Origin: Micromonospora lupini
GTDB lineage: Bacteria > Actinomycetota > Actinomycetes > Mycobacteriales > Micromonosporaceae
Direction of reading: 5' to 3'
Length of the DNA stretch: 64,000 bases
Assembly (NCBI RefSeq): GCF_026342015.1
Contig: NZ_JAPENL010000003.1
Span: forward strand, 558,001 to 622,000
A program made the translations under genes and the position numbers. Numbering within the stretch: position 1 is the first letter of the stretch; every line of letters starts with the position of its first letter. Positions 50,322 through 57,671 of this stretch are shown here, piece by piece. The notes under the pieces are model-generated. The model saw only the letters and a program-made list of their open reading frames with translations. It did not search any database and was not told the origin of the DNA.

Positions 50322-51035
50322 ATGCGTTGGCTCCAGCGGTTGCTGGGCGGCGGGCGGGTGCAACTCGACCCGGAGCGGCAGCAGGCGTTGCTGCGGGACC
50401 TCCAGCACGGATACGGCAACCACGCGCGGGTTCCGTTCCCCGCGCAGGTCGACGCGGCGACCGGAGTGCTGGACGGCGACGACGGCCTGGTGGTGGCGGC
50501 CCGGGTTCTGCACCAGGTCGCCGACGAGGCGCACATGGATCTGCGGGCGCAGGCGCAGGACATCCACCGGCGGACGGGCCGGCGGCTCCTGGTGCACAGG
50601 CGGAACTACCGGCCGCTGTGGATGGAGGCCGGTCCCGGCCTGCGGTGGCCGCTGTTCGCGTTGCCGTGCGGCTTCCACCCGTACGCCCAGGTGGCCGCCG
50701 CCGTCGCGGTGGTCGGCGGCCGGGCGGCCCGCCTCGATCGGGTGACCGACCCGAACCCGCTGGTGACCCACGTGTTCGAGGTGCTCGACCTCACCACCGC
50801 CGGCTGGGAGTACGGCCGGGTGCGGGTGGACACCGACGCCGCCGCCCTCGTCGATCGACTGATCACCAGCGCCGCGCAGATCCTCGCCGCGATGGACGAT
50901 CCGCCCCGGTTGCCACCGCCGGTCCGTGCGCTGATGCGCCGCAACAACACGGTGGACGTGCACGATCCGGCCGGCCCGCGCGCGGTGGGACGGATCAACC
51001 TGGGCGCGCGGATGCGGGAGCAACTGCTGGCCTGA
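50322..51035 (+). CDS. Hypothetical protein
   Basis: 237 residues from ATG 50322 with ACGAGGCGA upstream. No signal peptide and no membrane segment. Features seen: an N-terminal helical, basic stretch (MRWLQRLLGGGRVQLD), a central part with HRRNYRPLWMEAGPGLRWPLFALPCGFHPYAQ, and an Asp-rich end (TVDVHDPAGPRAVGRINLGARMREQLLA). No known family was recognised. Codon use is like that of the neighbours, so it is likely a real gene. Confidence 0.7.
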   Translation: MRWLQRLLGGGRVQLDPERQQALLRDLQHGYGNHARVPFPAQVDAATGVLDGDDGLVVAARVLHQVADEAHMDLRAQAQDIHRRTGRRLLVHRRNYRPLWMEAGPGLRWPLFALPCGFHPYAQVAAAVAVVGGRAARLDRVTDPNPLVTHVFEVLDLTTAGWEYGRVRVDTDAAALVDRLITSAAQILAAMDDPPRLPPPVRALMRRNNTVDVHDPAGPRAVGRINLGARMREQLLA

Positions 51036-51074
51036 CCGCGGCGTCGACGGCGCGCTCCGGAGGCGGGGCGAGCC

Positions 51075-51911
51075 CTAGGCGCGGGCGTGCGTGCCCAGGA
51101 AGGCGAGCAGCAGGGTCACGGTCTCGTCGGGGTACTGCACGTGCGGGTAGTGACCCGCGCCCTCGATGACCTCGAGCTGACCCAGCCCGGCGGGCAGCGC
51201 GGCCACGATCGCCTCCCCCTCGGCCCTCGGGTCGGCCCAGTCCGGGTCGAGCGTGCCCTCGACGATCAGGGCCGGGCAGCGGACGTTAGCCAGTTGGGCC
51301 CCCGCGTCGACGGGCGCCGACTGGCCCATCTTGCGCATCGCCGCCATTCGACCGGGCTCGCGCATCATGGCGTCGATCCGGGCCGTACGGGCGGTCCAGT
51401 CGGCAGGTTTTCGCCCGGGGTAGGCGATGTCGAGGTAGCTGCGCCAGAGCGGCACGCTGCCCAGCAGGCCGGTGCCGAGCAGACGGGCCATGCCCTTGCG
51501 GTAACGGGCGACCCGCAGATCGCTCAGCTTGATCGACTGCTTGCGGGTGAAGGGTGCCAGCTCGACGATGCCGGTGATCATCTCGGGCGCCCGGGCGGCG
51601 GCGATGGTGGCTGCCCCGCCGGAGATCGAGTGACCGACGAGCACGGCCGGACCGCCGAGGTGGCGGATCACCGCGAGCAGATCCCCGGCGATGTCGGTGC
51701 GGCTGTAGGAGGACCACTGCGCGCTCGACTCGCCGCAACCCCGCAGGTCGACCGCTGCCACCCGGTACCCGGCGGCCACCAGGCGCGGCACGACGAAGCG
51801 GTACGCCGCACGGCTGTCACCCATGCCGTGAGCGAGGACGACGAGCGGCCCGGAGGCGCCTGTCACCTCGTACGCGAGGGTGCCGCCTTCGACGGTCAGG
51901 TACTCGGTCAT
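51075..51911 (-). CDS. Alpha/beta hydrolase
   Basis: 278 residues from ATG 51911, with GGAGG five bases upstream. Motifs: LAHGMGDSRAAYR (HG oxyanion), GHSISGGAAT (nucleophile Ser in G-x-S-x-G), IVEGTLDPDWADP (Asp) and GAGHYPHVQYP (His). No signal peptide. Very close to its start lies a double palindrome of TetR style (51928-51964), so expression is probably induced by a ligand, perhaps its own substrate. No TetR gene adjoins. Substrate unknown. Confidence 0.88.
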   Translation of the reverse strand: MTEYLTVEGGTLAYEVTGASGPLVVLAHGMGDSRAAYRFVVPRLVAAGYRVAAVDLRGCGESSAQWSSYSRTDIAGDLLAVIRHLGGPAVLVGHSISGGAATIAAARAPEMITGIVELAPFTRKQSIKLSDLRVARYRKGMARLLGTGLLGSVPLWRSYLDIAYPGRKPADWTARTARIDAMMREPGRMAAMRKMGQSAPVDAGAQLANVRCPALIVEGTLDPDWADPRAEGEAIVAALPAGLGQLEVIEGAGHYPHVQYPDETVTLLLAFLGTHARA

Positions 51912-51927
51912 CGGAACCTCCACGGTT

Positions 51928-51964
51928 GGCTAATTGCGTTAGCTTCAAGCTAATACGATTAGCC
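51928..51964. promoter_or_regulatory. Tandem TetR-type operator pair
   Basis: Two 15 bp dyads, GCTAATTGCGTTAGC (51929-51943) and GCTAATACGATTAGC (51949-51963), are centred 20 bp apart. The whole 37 bp block is itself an imperfect palindrome. It lies 17 bp upstream of the hydrolase ATG, and its low GC is striking against the background. Confidence 0.75.
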
Positions 51965-52023
51965 GACCGTGTCAAGTGACGTCGGACGCACCCCTGACGC
52001 CCCCGGCCAGCAAGCAGGCGGGG

Positions 52024-52605
52024 TCAGCGCGGCGGTGACGTGCCGGCGTCGTCTCCGAGCCTGATCACCGCGGCCACCTCACCGAGGTCGTCGTTCAGTT
52101 GGTGGTCGCGCCCCGGCAGCCGGTACACCCGCGCCTGCGGAATGACGCCCTCGTACAGGTCCGCGTGCGACGGCGGGGCCGTCTCGTCCCCGAGCCCGTG
52201 GAACACCCGCACCGGTACGCCCCGCGGCAGCCGGGCGCCGAGGTCGTGCGGCAACTCGAACTCGTCACCGGGCCAGCCGCCCGCGCCGACGAACGGGACG
52301 GCGACCAGCACGATCATCGCGAGGTCCCGCTCGGGTGGCCGCTCGGCGAGCGCGTGGACGAGGATCGCCCCGCCCATCGAATGGCCCACGACGACGGCGC
52401 CGTCGTCAAGTGCCGCGATCTCCCGCCGGAGGGCGGCGCTCCAGGCGACGTAGCTCGGGTCGTCCTCGTCGGGCATCCGTGGGTAACGAACCTCGTACGA
52501 GTCCCCGAGCGCGTGCCGCAGGCTGTCGAACAACCTGTTGTCCCACTCGTCGTGCGTGCCGGCGCCAATACCCTGAACGAACAGGATCTGCGCTGTCGCT
52601 GCCAT
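52024..52605 (-). CDS. Small alpha/beta hydrolase (RBBP9/YdeN-like)
   Basis: 193 residues from ATG 52605 with GAGAGGGGA upstream. Motifs: LFVQGIGAGTHDEWD at the start, VVVGHSMGGAILVHAL (nucleophile Ser), VFHGLGDETAPPSHADLY (Asp) and LPGRDHQLNDD (His). The compact size and late-strand layout are like RBBP9/YdeN serine hydrolases. Cytoplasmic. The substrate is unknown and no operon partner is obvious. Confidence 0.87.
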   Translation of the reverse strand: MAATAQILFVQGIGAGTHDEWDNRLFDSLRHALGDSYEVRYPRMPDEDDPSYVAWSAALRREIAALDDGAVVVGHSMGGAILVHALAERPPERDLAMIVLVAVPFVGAGGWPGDEFELPHDLGARLPRGVPVRVFHGLGDETAPPSHADLYEGVIPQARVYRLPGRDHQLNDDLGEVAAVIRLGDDAGTSPPR

Positions 52606-52839
52606 CACGGTCCCCTCTCGCGTACTCACCCGATCGGGTTCCGATACCCGGTGCGCGCCGCGTCGACGCGGCAACGTGCGCCGACGGCGGTGTGAGCGGC
52701 GTTGCCGCATTGCGCTTCGACGGGGATCGCGCAGTGCGTGGAGGCCGGAGGGGACGTGCGAGACGGCCTGCCGCAAGGGCGGGGACCAGGGGGAAAACAC
52801 CACTGGTATCCGTTCCCACTTCAACGTATATCGCAACGG

Positions 52840-52858
52840 GGGCCTTGCCGCAAGACCC
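52840..52858. promoter_or_regulatory. Rifamycin-associated element (RAE)-like palindrome
   Basis: GGGCCTTGCCGCAAGACCC is an imperfect 19 bp palindrome (CTTGC-C-GCAAG core) 57 bp upstream of the rifamycin phosphotransferase ATG. It resembles the RAE that precedes rifamycin-inducible resistance genes in actinobacteria. A second partial copy of the core (CTTGCCGCA) occurs at 52863-52871. A TATATC box at 52827-52832 may be the -10 hexamer. This is the notable content of the 310 bp gap. Confidence 0.75.
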
Positions 52859-52915
52859 GGGTCTTGCCGCAGAATCGTCCGCCGGACACCGGAACGGACG
52901 ACGAAACGGGGCACG

Positions 52916-55549
52916 ATGATCGACCAGTATGTGCGAGGTCTCGACGAGGTCGACGAGACGCATGTCGCGACCGTCGGCGGCAAGGGCGCCCGGCTGGGGG
53001 CGCTGTCGCGGCTCGACGGCATCCGCGTACCTGCTGGCTTCTGCGTGACGACCGACGCCTTCCGACGGGTCCTGGCCGACGTGCCCTCGATCGAGGATCA
53101 GCTCGACCACCTGTCGCGGCTGAAGCCGGACGACCGGGAGGCGATCCGCGACCGCAGCGCGGAGATCCGGCGGATCATCGAAGGGGCCGCCCTGCCCGAC
53201 GACGTGGAGGCGGCCATCACTCGGGCACTCGGTCAGCACGGCGAGGAAGACGCCTACGCCGTGCGATCCAGCGCCACGGCGGAGGACCTGGCGACGGCCT
53301 CCTTCGCGGGCCAGCAGGACACGTACCTGAACGTGCGGGGCCCGGCGGCAGTCCGAACGGCCGTCAGCCGGTGCTGGGCGTCGCTCTTCACCGAGCGCGC
53401 GGTCACCTACCGTCAGCGCAACGGCATCGACCACCGGACGGTCCACCTGGCCGTCGTCGTGCAGAAGATGGCATGTGCGCAGGCGGCGGGCGTCCTCTTC
53501 ACGGCCGACCCCGTGACGTCCAACCGGAAGGTCGCCTCCGTGGAGGCCAGCTTCGGCCTCGGCGAGGCCCTGGTCTCCGGTCTGGTGAACCCGGATGCCT
53601 ACCGGGTGCGCGACGGCGCGATCGTCGACAGGACGATCGCCGCCAAGCGTCTCGCCATTCGGGCGCTGCCGACCGGCGGGACCACGAAGGAGGCGGTCAG
53701 CCCGGAACGACAGGAGCAGCCGGCGCTGACTGACGCGCAGGTCCTGCGGCTGGTGGAGGTGGGGCGGCGGATCGAGGCGCACTTCGGCGACCCGCAGGAC
53801 GTCGAATGGTGCCTGGTCGACGGTGAGATCGAGATCGTGCAGAGTCGGCCGATCACGACGCTGTTCCCCATCCCGGCGACGGCCGGGGACGGGGAGAACC
53901 ACGTTTACCTCTCCGTCGGCCACCAGCAGATGATGACCGACGCCATGAAGCCGTTGGGGCTCTCCATGTGGCAACTGACTGCCATGGCGCCGATGCACGA
54001 GGCCGGCGGGAGGTTGTTCGTCGACGCCACCCGGCTCCTGGCATCGCCCGCGAGCCGCGCCGGCTTCCTCCGGATGGCGGAGACGTCAGATCCGTTGACC
54101 AAGGATGCGCTGGAGACCGTCCTCGCCCGCCCCGACTTCGTACCGACGCTTGCGGAGGACGGCCCCGGTCTCCCGCGGCTCAGCGACGCGCCCGCCACGA
54201 TCGAGAACGACCCGGCGATCGTCGCCGAGCTGGTCGAGCGCAGCGAGGCGTCGCTCGCGGCCCTGCGGCGTGACATCGCGACGGTGACGGGACCGGCGTT
54301 GTTCGACTTCCTGCTGGACGCGTTCGAGGAGCACAAGCGACTCCTCAGTGATCCCCTGAGCATGCAGGCGATCATGGCGGGGATGCAGGCCACCTGGTGG
54401 CTCAACGAGAAGCTTGGGGAATGGCTGGGCGAGAGGAACGCCGCCGACACCCTCACGCTTTCCGCCCCGGGCAACATCACGTCGGAGATGGGGCTGGCGC
54501 TGCTCGACGTCGCTGACGTGATCCGCCCGTACCCGGAGGTGGTGGCCTTCCTCAAGGAGGTCGACGACGACGGCTTCCTCGACGCGCTGCCGAGGCTCGC
54601 GGGCGGGACGCGGGCGCGCGACGCCATCCGGGCCTACCTCGACAGGTACGGCATGCGCTGCGTCGCCGAGATCGACATCACGAGACCACGCTGGAGCGAA
54701 CGCCCCACCACGCTCGTGCCCCTGATCCTCGACAACATCAGGCTCGTCGAGCCGGGCGCCGCCGGACGGCGCTTCGCGCAGGGGCGTCAGGAGGCGCAGC
54801 AGAAGCGCGAGGAACTGCTGCGACGGCTGCGCGCCCTGCCGGACGGGGACCGGAAGGCCGAGGAGACCGCGCGGATGATCGACCGGGTCCGCACCTTCAT
54901 CGGGTACCGGGAGTATCCGAAGTACGCCATCATCAGCCGCTACTTCGGATACAAGCAGGCCCTGCTGGCCGAGGCGGAGCGTCTCGTGCGGGCCGGCGTG
55001 CTGCGCCACAACTACGACATCGCCTATCTCACCTTCTCGGAGTTGCACGACGTCGTGCGGACGCACCAGGTCGACCACCACCTCGTCGCGCGGCGGAGGG
55101 ACGCGTTCCGGTGGCACCAGACGCTCACGCCGCCACGGGTGCTCACCTCGGAGGGTGAGGCCATCGCCGGGGCGTACCGGCGCGACGATGTGCCGACCGG
55201 CGCGCTTGTCGGTCTCGGAGTCTCCGGTGGGGTCGTCGAGGGCCGGGCCCGCGTCCTGCCTGACATCGCCGAGGCGGAGCTGGAACCCGGCGACATCCTG
55301 GTCACCTCCTACACCGACCCGAGCTGGTCACCGCTGTTCGTCGCGGTCGAGGGCCTGGTGACGGAGGTGGGCGGCCTCATGACCCACGGGGCGGTCATCG
55401 CCCGGGAGTACGGGCTGCCCGCAGTGGTCGGGGTGGCGGACGCGACCAGGCTGATCCGCGACGGGCAGCGGATCCGCGTGCACGGCACCGACGGGTACGT
55501 CGAGATCCTGCCATCGCCTAACGAGGCCGACGGCAGCGCTCAGTTGTAG
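52916..55549 (+). CDS. rph: Rifamycin-inactivating phosphotransferase (rifampin phosphotransferase)
   Basis: 877 residues, close to the 860-870 typical of Rph. It transfers the beta-phosphate of ATP to the C21 hydroxyl of rifamycins. Domain order: ATP-grasp-like domain (1-320: VGGKGARLGALSRL, YAVRSSATAEDLATASFAGQQDTY, VLFTADPVTSN, EIVQSRPITTL), rifamycin-binding domain (about 330-760: WWLNEKLGEWLGERNAADTL, NITSEMGLALLDVADVIRPY, YGMRCVAEIDITRPRWSE) and swivelling His domain (about 770-865) with the phospho-His in GGLMTHGAVIAREYGLPA. The RAE-like site upstream predicts induction by rifamycins. The 3' end overlaps the enediyne membrane protein gene on the other strand by 10 bp. Confidence 0.95.
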   Translation: MIDQYVRGLDEVDETHVATVGGKGARLGALSRLDGIRVPAGFCVTTDAFRRVLADVPSIEDQLDHLSRLKPDDREAIRDRSAEIRRIIEGAALPDDVEAAITRALGQHGEEDAYAVRSSATAEDLATASFAGQQDTYLNVRGPAAVRTAVSRCWASLFTERAVTYRQRNGIDHRTVHLAVVVQKMACAQAAGVLFTADPVTSNRKVASVEASFGLGEALVSGLVNPDAYRVRDGAIVDRTIAAKRLAIRALPTGGTTKEAVSPERQEQPALTDAQVLRLVEVGRRIEAHFGDPQDVEWCLVDGEIEIVQSRPITTLFPIPATAGDGENHVYLSVGHQQMMTDAMKPLGLSMWQLTAMAPMHEAGGRLFVDATRLLASPASRAGFLRMAETSDPLTKDALETVLARPDFVPTLAEDGPGLPRLSDAPATIENDPAIVAELVERSEASLAALRRDIATVTGPALFDFLLDAFEEHKRLLSDPLSMQAIMAGMQATWWLNEKLGEWLGERNAADTLTLSAPGNITSEMGLALLDVADVIRPYPEVVAFLKEVDDDGFLDALPRLAGGTRARDAIRAYLDRYGMRCVAEIDITRPRWSERPTTLVPLILDNIRLVEPGAAGRRFAQGRQEAQQKREELLRRLRALPDGDRKAEETARMIDRVRTFIGYREYPKYAIISRYFGYKQALLAEAERLVRAGVLRHNYDIAYLTFSELHDVVRTHQVDHHLVARRRDAFRWHQTLTPPRVLTSEGEAIAGAYRRDDVPTGALVGLGVSGGVVEGRARVLPDIAEAELEPGDILVTSYTDPSWSPLFVAVEGLVTEVGGLMTHGAVIAREYGLPAVVGVADATRLIRDGQRIRVHGTDGYVEILPSPNEADGSAQL

Positions 55550-56481
55550 GGCATCGTCGGGAACCAGCCGTAGCCGAACATCGCCGGAACCCGGATGGTC
55601 CAGTAGACGAGTGTGAAGACGCCAAGCGCGAGCAGCAACGAGCCGGTGACCGCGAGGGTGCGTGCCGGTCGCGCGGACAGCCAGCGGATCAGCCCGCCGC
55701 GGGTGACGAGGACGACGAGTGCGAACAGGATGCCCACGATCGCTATGTTGCCAAGCGACTGGAGCACGAAGGCCGCGGCACCGTAGAGGGGGTTGCCGTT
55801 GTCGGCTGCCCACTTGAAGAGCTTGTGGAACAACGGGTACGGCCGGCCGATCAGGAAGGCGCCGACAAGCATGCCGAGCACGAAGACGCGGGCGAACGGG
55901 CGGCGGGCGAAGGGGTCCGGGACCTTGTCGAGAGCTGCGAGACCGAGATAGATGAACGCGAGACCGATCAGGCCGAACACCACCACGGACTGCACGAGTC
56001 GCACGGGCATGCCGCCGGCGGTCGTCGCCGTCGACAACTGCGGCAGCGAGTCGCCGAGCAGGACTCCGACGAACCCGTACGTGGCGGAGACGACGACCAT
56101 GCCCAGCGCCAGCAGGCCCACCGGCCGGAGCATGAAGCGCAGCCCCGCCGCCGGTGAGCCGCCCGCGCCGGCGTGTGTCATCGGCCCGACCGAGGCGGCC
56201 ATGGCGATGTTGCAGGCCGTGAACGTGCCCGCCAATCCCGAGACGAACGCGAACAGCAGGCCCGCCGCGGTGCCGCCGATCGCTGTCGCCTTCGCGTCGT
56301 GGCCCAGCAGGGTGTTGGCGACGTTGTCGCCGATCGTCTGGTCGACGAACTGGTACGACCAGAGCAGGGCCAGCGCGATTCCCGCGAGCACACTGCCCAC
56401 GATCAGCGCGCCGCGCCGGCCGGCGCGTGTCGGGGTCGGGGAGATCGGGGTCTGCACGGCCGGTCTCTGTGTGGCGGTCAT
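55540..56481 (-). CDS. Multi-pass membrane protein of the enediyne cluster (candidate UnbL/E3)
   Basis: 313 residues, ATG 56481 with GAGG upstream. About seven to eight hydrophobic segments, including GGTAAGLLFAFVSGLAGTFTACNIAMAASVGP and GMLVGAFLIGRPYPLFHK. The single Cys in TFTACNIAM and the GRPYPLFHKLFKW loop are conspicuous. It is on the same strand as UnbU and 134 bp after it. Size and position fit the third member of the conserved UnbL/UnbU/UnbV trio that accompanies every enediyne PKS, but I cannot confirm family membership by eye. These trio proteins are needed for enediyne core formation. Confidence 0.65.
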   Translation of the reverse strand: MTATQRPAVQTPISPTPTRAGRRGALIVGSVLAGIALALLWSYQFVDQTIGDNVANTLLGHDAKATAIGGTAAGLLFAFVSGLAGTFTACNIAMAASVGPMTHAGAGGSPAAGLRFMLRPVGLLALGMVVVSATYGFVGVLLGDSLPQLSTATTAGGMPVRLVQSVVVFGLIGLAFIYLGLAALDKVPDPFARRPFARVFVLGMLVGAFLIGRPYPLFHKLFKWAADNGNPLYGAAAFVLQSLGNIAIVGILFALVVLVTRGGLIRWLSARPARTLAVTGSLLLALGVFTLVYWTIRVPAMFGYGWFPTMPYN

Positions 56482-56538
56482 GGCAGCCTCTTTCCGAAAT
56501 CTGTGACGGCGGGATGCAGTGACTGATTCTCCGCGCCG

Positions 56539-56601
56539 CGAACCGGCCGGTCGTCTTCCTGCTTGCGGTATCCCGCGCGGGGAGGACGACCGGCCGGTTC
56601 G
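56539..56601 (-). terminator. Very strong hairpin inside the enediyne operon
   Basis: A stem of about 21 bp (outer GAACCGGCCGGTCGTC with its exact complement, plus one wobble pair) closes a 21-base loop. It lies between the unbU stop and the start of the next membrane protein gene on the same strand. It may end most transcripts after unbU or act as a processing or attenuation site. Confidence 0.75.
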
Positions 56602-56615
56602 GTCGATCGGCGGGG

Positions 56616-57671
56616 TCAGCGGGCGATCGGCAGCTCCACCGCCGCCGGCGGCGGCACCGGCTGCACCGCGGTGCGGGCGCCGCGCCGCTCGGTGAGCCAC
56701 CTGCTCCACCAGAACAGACCCCGTGCCAGGCAGACGATCGTGACCGCGAAGAACAGGGTGTAGACGACGTTGAACAGCATCAGGACGCCGTACACCATGG
56801 CCACCGAGGCGCCGAACATGAACTGGAAGCGGGGCTTGGAGGGCGTGGTGCCCGGATCGGTGACCATGTAGTTGGTGAAGAGCACGAACGCCACCCCGGT
56901 CATGATGCTCAGCGCCGACCAGAGCTGTACGTCCCAGACGTAGTGCCGGATCAGGGCCTGGATGACGAAGCCGCCGACCCAGCCCACGATCAGCGCGACC
57001 TTCTTCGTGAGCATCGCGTTGAGGATCGTGCCCGCGGTGAGCACGACCATCGGGATGAACATCCGGAAGACGTCCGGCACGTTCTCCGTGAAGTGGTACG
57101 GCGGCGCCACGTTGACCCAGGAGAACGCGAGCAGCGTGATGGTGATGCCGAAGTTCGACGGGTTCATGAAGTGCCGCATACGTCCGGCGATCGGGGCCTG
57201 GAGCACGGCCTTCTGCCCGACGGCCACGACCACGGCGAAGGCGATCGGCCAGAACATGTCGTTGGCGTACAGCAGCATGTTGGCCGCGAGCGCGGTGATG
57301 TGGGTCGGCAGGAGGAACGTGTAGACGCCCCACGCGCCGTTGCCGCTGTAGGCCGGCCGGCGGCCCAGGGAGCGGGCGGCGACCGCCTCGATCGCCAACT
57401 CGACCGTGTACCCGATCGCCAGGGCGAACAGCGGCCAGGTCCAGGGCTGCTCGAACCCGAGCACCGTGTAGCCGAGCACGTTGAGGATGGACATGGAGAT
57501 GGCGAAGTTCCGCAGGGCCAGGTAGCGGGGGTCGCGCTTGTCCACCCGGGGTACGGGCGGTCGCGTGTCGACGCCTGCAAGTGCCCGGTCCGGCCTGCTG
57601 CCGTTGCGGGTCGCGTCGGCGACCTCGGCCGTGGTGGTCACGCCCACCGGGGCGCGTTTGACGTCCGTCAT
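56616..57671 (-). CDS. unbU: UnbU-type enediyne membrane protein, RnfD/NqrB-like
   Basis: 351 residues from ATG 57671, overlapping the unbV stop by ATGA. About nine membrane segments. Two loops match the RnfD/NqrB subunit of ion-pumping redox complexes: FMNPSNFGIT (compare NPAALG) and MVTDPGTTPSKPRFQFMFG (compare the DPVTSP flavin region). In enediyne clusters this protein (UnbU, E4) is part of the invariant set around the PKSE and is required for core production. An electron-transfer role is suggested by the homology but not shown by the sequence alone. Confidence 0.87.
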   Translation of the reverse strand: MTDVKRAPVGVTTTAEVADATRNGSRPDRALAGVDTRPPVPRVDKRDPRYLALRNFAISMSILNVLGYTVLGFEQPWTWPLFALAIGYTVELAIEAVAARSLGRRPAYSGNGAWGVYTFLLPTHITALAANMLLYANDMFWPIAFAVVVAVGQKAVLQAPIAGRMRHFMNPSNFGITITLLAFSWVNVAPPYHFTENVPDVFRMFIPMVVLTAGTILNAMLTKKVALIVGWVGGFVIQALIRHYVWDVQLWSALSIMTGVAFVLFTNYMVTDPGTTPSKPRFQFMFGASVAMVYGVLMLFNVVYTLFFAVTIVCLARGLFWWSRWLTERRGARTAVQPVPPPAAVELPIAR

